From: Shewanella halotolerans
GTDB taxonomy: Bacteria > Pseudomonadota > Gammaproteobacteria > Enterobacterales > Shewanellaceae
NCBI RefSeq assembly: GCF_019457535.1
Contig: NZ_CP080417.1
Coordinates: forward strand, 3,410,001-3,474,000
Direction of reading: 5' to 3'
Length of the DNA stretch: 64,000 bases
The notes below the pieces were generated by a model. That model did not search any database and was not told the origin of the DNA. It saw only the letters and a program-made list of their open reading frames with translations. Both the position numbers and the translations under genes were made by a program. This document shows positions 17,638-26,326 of the stretch, piece by piece (position 1 is the stretch's first letter; every line of letters starts with the position of its first letter).

Positions 17638-19869
17638 TTATAGGAATTCGTCCAGACCTTTCTCTTTCAGATACAGCGTCAGCAGTTCCCTCACCTCGAA
17701 GCCGTTGGTGAGTGACAACGCCTGGGCAAGCAGCTCACTCAAGTCCTGATAGGACACCCTACGGATCAGATAATTGATCTTGGCAAGACTGCCCTGGTTC
17801 ATACTCAGCTGGGTATAGCCCATGGCGACCAGCAGCAATACGCCCATGGGTTCGCCTGCCAGCTCGCCACAGACGCTGATCGGCAGGCGATACTCTCGGC
17901 ACGCCAGCCTCGCCTGGGTCAGCGCCCGTAAAATGCCCGGATGATAGGAGTCATACAGGGTACTGACTCTTGGATTGTTTCTATCGACCGCCAGCAGATA
18001 TTGGGTCAGGTCGTTCGAGCCGACAGAGATAAAGTCGACCCGTTTGGCAACCTCTTCGAGCTGAAACAATAGTGCAGGCACCTCCAGCATTATGCCTATC
18101 TTAGGCCGCTGCAGGTCTGGATGAACATCTTGCTTCACCTCGAGATAAGCCTGCTCCAGATAGGCGATGGCCTGATCTATCTCGTCCAAACAGCAGACCA
18201 TGGGCAGCAGAATATGCAGCTGCTCACCGCCCCCCGAAGCATTGAGCATGGCTCTGAGCTGCACCAGAAACAGCTCGGGATGATCCAGCGTCAGACGGAT
18301 CCCGCGCCAGCCGAGGAAAGGGTTCTCCTCGATAATAGGCAGATAAGACAATGGCTTGTCACCGCCCACATCCAGGGTGCGCATCACCACGGGACGCCCA
18401 AGCGCCGCATTCAACACCTGACGATAGACCTCGACCTGTTCGGCCTCGCTGGGGAAACGGGTCTGCAACATGAAAGGGATCTCGGTGCGATACAGGCCGA
18501 CGCCGTCGGCGCCCTCGGCGATCTCCGAGGCCAGGCTGCTTAACAGCCCGGCATTAAGATAGAGATGAATTCGGCGCTCATCTAAGGTCAATGCAGGCTT
18601 AGACAGCTCCTCGGCATAACGTTTCTGCAGCGCCTTCTCCGCCGAGATCAGGCTGCGATACTCACCGATCAGCGTCGGTGTGGGCGAGATCAGCACCTGT
18701 CCGCGGTTGGCGTTTAGGATCAGCTGTTTGCCATCGATACCGGCATTGAGGATCCCCTCGACACCTATCACCGCCGGGACGCCGAAGGCGCGCGCTAAGA
18801 TAGCCGCGTGGGAGTTAACCCCACCTAGCTCTGTTACTATGCCCACCAGCTTGTGCTGGGGGAACTCGGCGAGCATGGTCGCCGTGGCTTCCTTGGTCAC
18901 CAGGATCACGGGCACATCCAGTTCCAGCTGCATCTTCTGCGGCTCGATCAGCTCACGCAGCACCCTCTGGCCCAGATCGCGAATATCCGTCGCCCGTTCC
19001 TGCATATAAGGGTCTTGCATCTGCTGGAAATGATCTATGTAGCGCAGCGACACCCGGCTCACCGCCGAGATAGCCGTCCAGCCCGCCTGGATCTCCCGCC
19101 CATATTCACCGCCCAGGCTGGTATCATCCAGCAGCAGTTGCAGGGCGGAGAAGATAGACTGCACCTCTTTCTCATTTTCGCCATCGAAGCGCTGTGACAG
19201 GGCGCTCAGGGTGTTGCGACAGGCATCCAGCGCCTGACTCAGGGCCTGTAATTCTTCGTCAACCTGCTGGGTGCGACGCCCCTGCTGCTCAAGGGGGATC
19301 TCGCCCCCCAGCACCATAGCGTGAGCGATCACCACGCCACTGGCCGCCGAGGTGCCGGTATAGACACACTTGTCCGGCGCCGATTTCACCTCGGCCTTCT
19401 TACGCTGCTCACGCACCGCCACCGCCAACTGGGCGGCGAGCGTCATCAGGAAGGCCTCTTCGGCCTCGCTAAACTGGCGCGCATCGGCCTGCTGCACCAC
19501 CAGCACGCCTAGGATTAATTTCTGATAAATGATGGGGACGGCGAGAAAGGCACGAAAATCTTCCTCGTCGACTTCGGTGAATAGCTTAAATCTGGGGTGT
19601 TGCTGAGCATCAGCCAGGTTGACCGGCTCTTCGCGTTCGGCTACCAGACCGACCAGGCCCTGGCTCATGGGCATCTTGACCTTGCCCACGGCTCTCGGGT
19701 CCAGGCCATCGGTGGCCGACAGCACCAGCTCCTGCTCTTCCAGGATATAGATGGAGCAACACTGGGTCTCCATCGCCGACTTGGTCTGGCTGACAAGCAA
19801 AGAGAGGGCTGATTGAAGATCATCGGCTGCGGCTACGGCCTGAGTGATGTCTCTGAGCGTCTTTAACAC
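17638..19869 (-). CDS. ptsP: PEP-protein phosphotransferase of the nitrogen PTS (EI-Ntr)
   Basis: Phosphorylates NPr with PEP as first component of the regulatory nitrogen PTS. An N-terminal GAF domain (residues 1-155) is followed by an enzyme I module with the phospho-His motif GGVNSHAAILAR (His354), the PEP-binding TEIPFM region and the active-site FISVGSNDLTQY stretch. The 743-residue length is typical. The start is GTG, preceded by a GAGAGG Shine-Dalgarno. It follows rppH by 34 bases, so the two are probably one transcript, as in E. coli. Confidence 0.97.
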   Translation of the reverse strand: MLKTLRDITQAVAAADDLQSALSLLVSQTKSAMETQCCSIYILEEQELVLSATDGLDPRAVGKVKMPMSQGLVGLVAEREEPVNLADAQQHPRFKLFTEVDEEDFRAFLAVPIIYQKLILGVLVVQQADARQFSEAEEAFLMTLAAQLAVAVREQRKKAEVKSAPDKCVYTGTSAASGVVIAHAMVLGGEIPLEQQGRRTQQVDEELQALSQALDACRNTLSALSQRFDGENEKEVQSIFSALQLLLDDTSLGGEYGREIQAGWTAISAVSRVSLRYIDHFQQMQDPYMQERATDIRDLGQRVLRELIEPQKMQLELDVPVILVTKEATATMLAEFPQHKLVGIVTELGGVNSHAAILARAFGVPAVIGVEGILNAGIDGKQLILNANRGQVLISPTPTLIGEYRSLISAEKALQKRYAEELSKPALTLDERRIHLYLNAGLLSSLASEIAEGADGVGLYRTEIPFMLQTRFPSEAEQVEVYRQVLNAALGRPVVMRTLDVGGDKPLSYLPIIEENPFLGWRGIRLTLDHPELFLVQLRAMLNASGGGEQLHILLPMVCCLDEIDQAIAYLEQAYLEVKQDVHPDLQRPKIGIMLEVPALLFQLEEVAKRVDFISVGSNDLTQYLLAVDRNNPRVSTLYDSYHPGILRALTQARLACREYRLPISVCGELAGEPMGVLLLVAMGYTQLSMNQGSLAKINYLIRRVSYQDLSELLAQALSLTNGFEVRELLTLYLKEKGLDEFL

Positions 19870-19903
19870 AGCCTACCTCTCCCTCTATTACTTGCCATCT
19901 TAG

Positions 19904-20428
19904 CTACCTGCGGCGACCTCTTCTTCTGCCGCCTTGAGTATTTTCCTGGGCCTGAAACGGCAAGGCCGTCGGCGCAAACTCTTTCATTACCTTTCGGTAC
20001 ACGTCTCGTTTAAAGGATACCACCTGTCTGACCGGATACCAGTAACTGACCCAACGCCAGTCATCAAACTCCGGGTGGCCGCTTGCCGCCAGATCGATGG
20101 CAGACTCCTGACTCTTCAACTGTAATAGAAACCACTTCTGCTTCTGTCCGATACATAAGGGTTTACTGTCTTGCCTAATTAACCGTTTAGGTAATCTATA
20201 ACGCAACCAGGAACGAGTTGAGGTTAACACTTGCACATGTTCAGGCCTTAACCCAACTTCTTCATACAACTCCCGATACATGGCTTGCTCGGCGCTTTCG
20301 CCTTCATCCACGCCACCTTGCGGAAATTGCCAGGAATGTTGACCAAATCTTCTGGCCCACATCACCTGCCCAAAGCGATTACAGATAATGATGCCTACAT
20401 TTGCACGAAAGCCGTCACTATCAATCAC
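19904..20428 (-). CDS. rppH: RNA pyrophosphohydrolase RppH
   Basis: Nudix hydrolase that removes pyrophosphate from 5' triphosphate mRNA ends and triggers decay. The Nudix box GGVDEGESAEQAMYRELYEE starts at residue 38 and the N-terminus VIDSDGFRANVGIII matches E. coli RppH, which fixes the GTG start. The 174-residue protein ends in a basic GGRRRGRRR tail. It diverges from mutH across a 694-base gap rich in DnaA boxes. Confidence 0.96.
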   Translation of the reverse strand: MIDSDGFRANVGIIICNRFGQVMWARRFGQHSWQFPQGGVDEGESAEQAMYRELYEEVGLRPEHVQVLTSTRSWLRYRLPKRLIRQDSKPLCIGQKQKWFLLQLKSQESAIDLAASGHPEFDDWRWVSYWYPVRQVVSFKRDVYRKVMKEFAPTALPFQAQENTQGGRRRGRRR

Positions 20429-20570
20429 ATGGACTCCAAAATGAAATATTCTAATGAATCGATTGTTTCACAAAGCGGCGTCGGCGGCAATTCCCCATTA
20501 ACAGATATTGTTTGGATAAAAAACTAAAATTTTTACTTTTATCAACAGAGCCTGGCGAGCAAACTCGGGG

Positions 20571-20929
20571 ATATCCACAAAATCTGTGGATATCTCTGTT
20601 TGAAACTCAGTTAAAATTGTCAATTTAGCCAAATCACAGATCAAAACCCAAGCAGATACCAGCCGAAATTCAAACGGTAAATAACTGTAATTAAATAAAA
20701 ATTAATTATTCACACTATGAGATCATTTGTTCACACTCAGAGATCGCACAAAAAACACCCAAAGCCTGTGTCAAGTAAAAAACCAAATAAAGCCCCCAAA
20801 GGTTATTCACAGACAAATAGATTTATCGACTCTTACAGCGGAAAAATGTCATCAAAATCCCCTTGACAAGGGTTTTTTTATTCTGCCCTGTGACAGACTT
20901 ATTCAGTTATCCAATAAATCTGTGGATAA
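20571..20929. promoter_or_regulatory. DnaA-box cluster between rppH and mutH (DARS2-like candidate)
   Basis: The 694-base gap between rppH and mutH holds three perfect TTATNCACA DnaA boxes: 20706-20714 (+), 20803-20811 (+) and 20921-20929 (-). Three more have a single mismatch: 20571-20579, 20585-20593 and 20727-20735. The first two of these form a head-to-head pair with 10-bp complementary arms (GATATCCACA and TGTGGATATC) five bases apart. The DNA is AT-rich with several GATC sites. From memory, E. coli DARS2, which regenerates ATP-DnaA, lies beside mutH. The role here is inference. Confidence 0.55.
20855..20880 (+). terminator. Orphan rho-independent terminator
   Basis: The forward strand has CCCTTGACAAGGG followed by seven T residues. 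No forward gene precedes it (rppH reads leftward, and mutH starts 240 bases later), so it either ends an unannotated small transcript or is a chance hairpin. Confidence 0.45.
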
Positions 20930-21122
20930 GTGTGTTGGAAAGGGTGGGGAAATCACAGAGTAACTTAAATAACTCTCGATGAACCTAAATGAACAACCTA
21001 GCTAAAGCGATGTTTTTCAGTCACTTAATTTAAAAAGGCTCAAGGATCTCCTTGCCCTAAAAAGATCGCACAATTTTTAACCTCGATTGATTAAGTGCAT
21101 AACTCGGGTAAAATCCCTCCCC

Positions 21123-21794
21123 ATGAAAAGTAAAATTCTTCCCCCCGAATCCCTCGACGAGCTGATGCAGCGCGCCCAGGAGATGGCCGGACTCTCTCTG
21201 GGGCAGCTGGCCGAGCTTCACCATGTCGCCGTGCCGAGCAACCTGAAACGAGACAAAGGCTGGATAGGCCAGCTTATCGAACTCGAACTGGGGGCCACCG
21301 CCGGCTCTAAGCCGGAGCAGGACTTTCTCCATCTCGGCGTCGAGCTCAAAACCATCCCTGTGGATGAATCGGGTAAGCCGCTAGAGACCACCTATGTCAC
21401 CGTCGCCCCGCTGATGAATATCAACGGCCTCAGATGGCAGGAGAGTCTGGTGTACCACAAGCTACAGCGGGTGCTGTGGATCCCGGTAGAGGGCATTCGC
21501 CACAAGCCGATTGGCGAGCGGCGCATCGGCAGTCCCATCCTCTGGACCCCGAGCGAAGAAGAGATGGCGCAGATACGTCAGGACTGGGAAGAGATCATGG
21601 AGCTTATCGCCTTAGGCAAGGTCGAGCAGATCACCGCCCGTCACGGCGAGGTGCTGCAGCTCAGGCCCAAAGGCGCCAACAGCCGCGCGCTCACCCAGAG
21701 CATAGCGCAGGATGGTCAGGTTAAACTCACCAACCCGCGGGGCTTCTATCTTAAGATCCCCTTCACCCAGCAGATTTTGAGCCGCTATTTCTAG
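21123..21794 (+). CDS. mutH: DNA mismatch repair endonuclease MutH
   Basis: Nicks the unmethylated strand at hemimethylated GATC sites when activated by MutS-MutL. I start at the ATG of MKSKILPPESLDELM, 12 codons inside the longest open frame, giving 223 residues. The catalytic D-(X)n-EXK triad is Asp67, Glu74 and Lys76 in QDFLHLGVELK. It lies downstream of the DnaA-box cluster and is the only forward gene next to rppH. Confidence 0.95.
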   Translation: MKSKILPPESLDELMQRAQEMAGLSLGQLAELHHVAVPSNLKRDKGWIGQLIELELGATAGSKPEQDFLHLGVELKTIPVDESGKPLETTYVTVAPLMNINGLRWQESLVYHKLQRVLWIPVEGIRHKPIGERRIGSPILWTPSEEEMAQIRQDWEEIMELIALGKVEQITARHGEVLQLRPKGANSRALTQSIAQDGQVKLTNPRGFYLKIPFTQQILSRYF

Positions 21795-21870
21795 GCGATT
21801 TGAGCTGGCCAGTCGTGGCTATTCGAATCGCTATTTAAAGGTGATTCGAACCGCAATTTTCCTTCTAGTT

Positions 21871-21946
21871 AAAAGGGGTGACAGAGAAGGGTCATTTCTC
21901 ACACTTTAGACTTTTAGATAGTCGACAAAGTGCGCCCCTTTCTGTC
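21871..21946 (+). other. Structured stretch upstream of the cyclase gene
   Basis: In the 339-base gap after mutH, AAAGGGG (21872-21878) can pair with CCCCTTT (21935-21941), enclosing CACTTT (21902-21907) paired with AAAGTG (21927-21932). GACAGA (21880-21885) and TCTGTC (21941-21946) offer a competing pairing. No T-run follows, so it is not an obvious terminator; it may be a structured mRNA end or leader. Confidence 0.4.
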
Positions 21947-22034
21947 AGCATTCCCCAAGAAAAAAACAATCACCACGGTCACTTAACACTTGTTCAACAT
22001 AAATTTGTCGCTTTTTTGGCACATCTAGACTTCA

Positions 22035-22050
22035 TTTGACTTAGATCACA
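22035..22050. promoter_or_regulatory. CRP-like site upstream of the cyclase gene
   Basis: TTTGA-CTTAGA-TCACA differs from the CRP core TGTGA-N6-TCACA at one position. It lies 84 bases upstream of the GTG start of a class III nucleotide cyclase gene, which would allow cAMP-CRP feedback. Confidence 0.4.
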
Positions 22051-22133
22051 AATATCACTGGAAATTGTAGGGGTGTTTTCTATACACTAGCGCATCCTGA
22101 GATTTGTGCAGCATTTAGGAATTTTCTGTCACT

Positions 22134-23213
22134 GTGAGAGCACGCATTCAAGCAAAGAAGCTCGTATTTGCCATTTTCGCTTGGGCTATTGCCATGGCGG
22201 CCTTTGTGTTTTTCCGCTATGCGCAAACACCAGAGCTGCCCCAATGGGCGGTAGGCACAGCCGATCTCGCGACCCTGGCGATCTATATGGGGATCATCTT
22301 TGGTAGTCTGCACTGGATGTCGAACCTGATCGCCGACTTTAGCGCCATCAATCGCCTGCCCTATCTGTTTTCGGTGATCTTCAAGGGACTCTTCCTCTTG
22401 CTTGGGGCGACCACCCTCGCCTACATGACCCAGTTCCTCAACATGTGGGCCATTGAGAACCATATGTCGACCCTCAGGCAGATGTTGACCGCACATATTC
22501 TCTACAGCCCCTCGTTCCAGGCCCTGATCATCTACCTGGTGGTGGTGCGTGTCGGCCTGGCCTTCATCGAGCAGATGGCGCTGTTAGTTGGCCCACGTAT
22601 TCTGTTTAATATCGGCCTGGGTAAATACCACAGGCCAAGGTACGAACAGCGCCTGTTTCTCTACCTGGACATGGTGGCCTCGACCACCCACGCGGAATCT
22701 CTGGGTGACTATCGCTTCAGTCGCCTGATCCAGGACTGCTTCAGCCTGTTATCGGACACTGTGGTCAACAACGACGCCGAGATCTACCGCTACATGGGCG
22801 ATGCCGTGCTGATCCACTGGCCACTGGAAAACGGCATCATAGAAGATCGCAGCTTCAATATTTATTATGAGTTCAGCCAGCAACTTAACTGGCAGCGCAA
22901 GTATTTCGAAGAGCAGTATGGTTTCGTGCCTAAGTTTAAGGCGGCGGCCCACTGTGGTCAGGTGGTGGCGGCTGTGGTTGGGGTGCAGAAGCAGGAGATC
23001 AGCTTCTTCAGCGATGTGCTCAATACCCTGGCGAGGCTTCAAGATCAGTGTAACCCTCTGGGGCAGCGGATGTTGATCTCAGGCTCACTGCAGTCGCTTA
23101 TCGATACTGGCGACAGTCACTACGACTTTACCAACCTTGGTCCAATCAAACTCAAGGGGAAACAACACTCTATCGAGGTGTATGGCGTTTCCCCCAAGGG
23201 TAGCAATAGTTAA
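22134..23213 (+). CDS. Membrane-bound class III adenylate/guanylate cyclase
   Basis: A 359-residue protein with about six N-terminal membrane segments (to about residue 150) and a class III cyclase catalytic domain in the C-terminal half. Metal-binding aspartates appear in LFLYLDMVAST and in YRYMGDAVLIHW. The motif FFSDVLNTLARL corresponds to the family's GDxVNxAARL. A Lys (VGVQKQE) and Asp at the base-recognition positions suggest ATP as substrate, which is inference. The start is GTG, and a CRP-like site is upstream. It converges on oxyR with two bases between. Confidence 0.85.
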   Translation: MRARIQAKKLVFAIFAWAIAMAAFVFFRYAQTPELPQWAVGTADLATLAIYMGIIFGSLHWMSNLIADFSAINRLPYLFSVIFKGLFLLLGATTLAYMTQFLNMWAIENHMSTLRQMLTAHILYSPSFQALIIYLVVVRVGLAFIEQMALLVGPRILFNIGLGKYHRPRYEQRLFLYLDMVASTTHAESLGDYRFSRLIQDCFSLLSDTVVNNDAEIYRYMGDAVLIHWPLENGIIEDRSFNIYYEFSQQLNWQRKYFEEQYGFVPKFKAAAHCGQVVAAVVGVQKQEISFFSDVLNTLARLQDQCNPLGQRMLISGSLQSLIDTGDSHYDFTNLGPIKLKGKQHSIEVYGVSPKGSNS

Positions 23214-23215
23214 AA

Positions 23216-24133
23216 CTAACTTTCCGCCTCCGCCTGTTCCAACAAGCTTTGAATCGCCTTGCCTAAGGTTCTAAAGGTCATGATACGGCTGGAGGTCTGA
23301 CGCCAGACCAGGCCGATATCCCGGTAAGGCGCCTCGCCCGGTGGCGTCAGGGCGGTGAGATCCGTATCGTTCAAAATCCCCGCATCTATCGCCATCTGTG
23401 GCAAGAAGGTGGTCCCCAGCTTGCTGTTTACCATCTGCACCAGTGTGTGCAGACTCGTCGCCGCGAAAGGGTTGATCTTGTCGCTATCGGCCAGACTGCA
23501 GGCGCTGATGGCATGGCCGGTAATACAGTGTTCCGACTGCAACAGGAAGATGCTCTCATCGGGCAGCGCCTTGTAATCTATGGGCTGGTGCACCTCACTG
23601 CTGAGCTCCTTATGCATCACCAGCTTGAAGGGATCTATTCCCACCTTCATGCTGTGGTAACCACTGGTGTCGGCCGGCAGAGCCAGCAGCAACAGATCCA
23701 ACTCGCCCTTACCCAGGGCGTCCAAAAGCCGCTCCGTGGTGTCTTCCTTCAAAAACAGCGTTAGCTCAGGATATTCCTGCTGGCAATGCTTCACCACCCG
23801 GCTAAGCAGAAATGGCGCGATGGTGGGAATACAGCCCAGGCGAATATCCCCTGTCATCGGCTGCCCCTGATGCTTAACCAGTTCCACCAGATCGTCGACG
23901 TCGGTCAGCAGCTTACGGGAACGCTGCACCACCTCCTCGCCGATGGCGGTGAAGATGAAGGATTTATGATCGCGCTCGATCAGTTGATGACCCAGCTGCT
24001 CCTCCAGGTTTTGAATCCCACTCGACAGGGTCGACTGGCTCACGTGGCACAGCTTGGCCGCGCGATTAAAATTCTGTTCCTGATAGAGATTGACCAGATA
24101 GTAAAGGTTTTTCAGGCTCGGCAGATGTTTCAT
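23216..24133 (-). CDS. oxyR: Hydrogen-peroxide-responsive regulator OxyR
   Basis: LysR-family activator of peroxide defence genes. The N-terminal HTH (NFNRAAKLCHVSQSTLSSGIQNLEEQLG) is followed by an effector domain containing the redox pair Cys203 and Cys212 (SEHCITGHAISAC), with the same nine-residue spacing as Cys199/Cys208 of E. coli OxyR. I use the ATG at 24133 (MKHLPSLKNLYYL) rather than a TTG five codons upstream. The gene converges on the cyclase gene and follows hptA on the same strand beyond a terminator. Confidence 0.94.
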   Translation of the reverse strand: MKHLPSLKNLYYLVNLYQEQNFNRAAKLCHVSQSTLSSGIQNLEEQLGHQLIERDHKSFIFTAIGEEVVQRSRKLLTDVDDLVELVKHQGQPMTGDIRLGCIPTIAPFLLSRVVKHCQQEYPELTLFLKEDTTERLLDALGKGELDLLLLALPADTSGYHSMKVGIDPFKLVMHKELSSEVHQPIDYKALPDESIFLLQSEHCITGHAISACSLADSDKINPFAATSLHTLVQMVNSKLGTTFLPQMAIDAGILNDTDLTALTPPGEAPYRDIGLVWRQTSSRIMTFRTLGKAIQSLLEQAEAES

Positions 24134-24262
24134 AAAATCGATTACCAACTTCCATTTACATTCAATTACTCAATCTAACTCTAGCACAAGCGGCTCCGGG
24201 ATTAACCCTCTCTTTTGCCAGAATTGTGAAGCGCTGCCCAAAAGCGGCCAAATAGTGCACAA

Positions 24263-24300
24263 ACAAAAACGCCCCCGATGATCTCTCATCGAGGGCGTTA
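24263..24300 (-). terminator. Rho-independent terminator after hptA
   Basis: Minus strand: stem AACGCCCTCGATGAGA / TCATCGGGGGCGTT followed by TTTGTTT, about 65 bases past the hptA stop and upstream of oxyR. Confidence 0.8.
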
Positions 24301-24364
24301 TCAATCTTTGCTGGCTTTTATGTACAGGCTTTAGCGTACAGGCTTGGCCTACTACTTTGCCGTT

Positions 24365-24730
24365 TTATGCCTTAGATTCCAGGTAAGCCTTCAGCTCGGC
24401 CAGATCTTGGCTGGCGTTGTCCACGATCACCTGCAGCCAGGTGCCGTGCTCAGCTGGCCACTCGGCCGCCTCACCGTGTTGCAGTAGCTGAGCATACTGC
24501 TGGATACGTTTCAGTCCCACAGAACCGGCAGCGCCTTTGAACTTGTGCGCCTCAGAACATAAGGTATCTTTGTCTTGTGCTTCCTTAGCGTTGACCAGGT
24601 TGCCAACATACTCCGGCATCAACTGTTCAAACAAGACGACACTCTTTAGCAGAGTGCCCGCACCGATAGCGCTGCAGTACTGCTCAAGTGTGTTGAGATC
24701 CAATATTGATTCTAACTCGGCTGTTGCCAT
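24365..24730 (-). CDS. hptA: Histidine phosphotransfer protein HptA
   Basis: A 121-residue stand-alone Hpt domain with the phospho-accepting His62 in EAHKFKGAAGSVGL. In Shewanella the HptA protein relays phosphate from the sensor ArcS to ArcA, replacing the Hpt domain of E. coli ArcB; its position near oxyR and gltBD matches my recollection of S. oneidensis. The ATG at 24730 has a GAGAGG Shine-Dalgarno, and an upstream in-frame ATG would add 16 unlikely residues. Confidence 0.85.
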   Translation of the reverse strand: MATAELESILDLNTLEQYCSAIGAGTLLKSVVLFEQLMPEYVGNLVNAKEAQDKDTLCSEAHKFKGAAGSVGLKRIQQYAQLLQHGEAAEWPAEHGTWLQVIVDNASQDLAELKAYLESKA

Positions 24731-24903
24731 CTTAAGGCACCTCTCGAAAAAAGCTGACGGGACAAGAATAAAATTCACCCCATAATAGCGCCTAGAATGA
24801 CGGGCGCAACTAATTGAAGCATATGCAAGTTAAATACCTCCTTATTTAACCTTTCATTAACCATGCGTTAAATTAATTGCTCAATTGTTCACGTTTTTTG
24901 CGC

Positions 24904-25896
24904 CTAAACCGACAATTGATCACCTGCCGAATCGGTCAAATAATGACCCTGACCGCCCAGGCGTTCCAGGTTCTTGACGATGGCCACCAACCCCTCCCAG
25001 CGATAGGCACACCAGTCGGGTGCCAGCAGCATAGGTTTCTTGGCATAGGCGGTAACACGATGAAAAATCACCTCTTTAGGCGTGAGACGAATCAGCTCGC
25101 CGACGCTCTCTGCGTAGGCTTCCTGGGTCAATAAACTCATGCGCCCGGCCCGCCAGGCCTTGGCCATGGTGCTGCCCTCGACGATATGCAGTGGATGAAT
25201 TTTGAGCCCATCGACCCCAGCATCCAGCACCGCCCTGTGACTGGCTAAAAAGTCCTCATGGTTCTCACCAGGCAGCCCTAAGATCAGGTGGGTACACACC
25301 TTTAATCCCGCCTTTCTCGCCCGGGTGACAGTATCACGATACTCCTCGAAACCATGCCCGCGATTGATCCGCTTAAGCGTCTCAAGGTTGGCACTTTGCA
25401 GGCCGAGCTCCAGCCACACCTCCAGGCCACGGGCTTGATAACCGGCCAGCAGGGCGATCACCTCGTCGCTGACACAATCGGGACGGGTGCCGACACACAG
25501 GCCGACGATATCGCTGTCGGCCACCGCCTCATCATAGCGCTGCTTGAGCAACTGATACTCGTCATAGGTGCTGGTGTAGGCCTGAAAGTAGGCGATGAAC
25601 TTGCTGGATTTGCCCTGGGCGCGCACGCGGCCATTGGCCAGTTGCACGGCGATGCTGTCTACCGAGCCATGCTCATGGCTGAAGGAGGCCACATTACAGA
25701 AGGTACAGCCACCCCGTCCCAGGCTGCCGTCACGATTGGGGCAGGTAAACTTGGCATCCAGGGTCAGCTTCTTGAGGCGCTGGCCATACTGACGCTTGCA
25801 ATGCAGGCCAAAGGTGTTGACATGGCTATCCAGTCCCACGGGGTATTCTCTCGTTCGATAAAAGGGCGGCGATTGTAACTGGCTTGATGGCGCCAT
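24904..25896 (-). CDS. yhcC: Radical SAM protein, YhcC family (TIGR01212)
   Basis: Radical SAM enzyme with the iron-sulfur motif CPNRDGSLGRGGCTFC (Cys52, Cys64, Cys67 from the first ATG), in the CX11CX2C spacing of the YhcC family, plus VGTRPDCVSDEV, LGLQSANLETLKRINRGH and LKIHPLHIVEGS blocks shared with E. coli YhcC. The first 20 residues (MAPSSQLQSPPFYRTREYPV) are not conserved, so the true start may be the GTG at VGLDSHVNTFG. Substrate unknown. Confidence 0.88.
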   Translation of the reverse strand: MAPSSQLQSPPFYRTREYPVGLDSHVNTFGLHCKRQYGQRLKKLTLDAKFTCPNRDGSLGRGGCTFCNVASFSHEHGSVDSIAVQLANGRVRAQGKSSKFIAYFQAYTSTYDEYQLLKQRYDEAVADSDIVGLCVGTRPDCVSDEVIALLAGYQARGLEVWLELGLQSANLETLKRINRGHGFEEYRDTVTRARKAGLKVCTHLILGLPGENHEDFLASHRAVLDAGVDGLKIHPLHIVEGSTMAKAWRAGRMSLLTQEAYAESVGELIRLTPKEVIFHRVTAYAKKPMLLAPDWCAYRWEGLVAIVKNLERLGGQGHYLTDSAGDQLSV

Positions 25897-26149
25897 TCTT
25901 GGTGCTACATCAATTTTTGGCGCCTTTCCCGGCGCGCCAGCTCACAAAGCTGGTGCAAACTTAGGGGCGCAGCACAGTATCGGCTAATACATTGGTCTAA
26001 GATTTGTTAAATAATTCACTGTATATGCAATAAAAATCACTTTTTTAGATTATAAGACAATAATCCTTTTTGTTACATTTTGGTAAAAAATATTCAGGAC
26101 AACTTCCAAAATTCTTTTTATTCATAATGTTATACAGCAACTTTTACAG

Positions 26150-26178
26150 TTGACGTTAACGTAAGGTTAAATTATAAA
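26150..26178 (+). promoter_or_regulatory. Sigma-70-type promoter for gltBD
   Basis: TTGACG, 17 bases and TATAAA lie about 150 bases upstream of gltB in the 430-base AT-rich gap after yhcC. The -35 box overlaps the perfect palindrome ACGTTAACGT, a possible operator. No other gene was seen in this gap. Confidence 0.6.
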
Positions 26179-26326
26179 CCGTATTAAACGCCCTACCCTA
26201 GTCATACTTTATGCATAAATTTGAATTGACCTTTTACTAGGCAAAAGTTAATTTGGATGGTTCGGGTGCACATCAATCGCTTGAATTTCCCCGACGTAGT
26301 ATTGGTTAGTATTAGGGAGTTTTTAT

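Noticed and set aside
20571..20929. Chromosomal replication origin oriC
   Set aside because: The neighbours are rppH and mutH, not the mnmG/dnaA/rpmH genes expected at oriC, and no 13-mer unwinding array was recognised.
20727..20963. 78-codon forward frame across the DnaA-box region
   Set aside because: It has no ribosome binding site or family similarity, and crosses a terminator-like hairpin.
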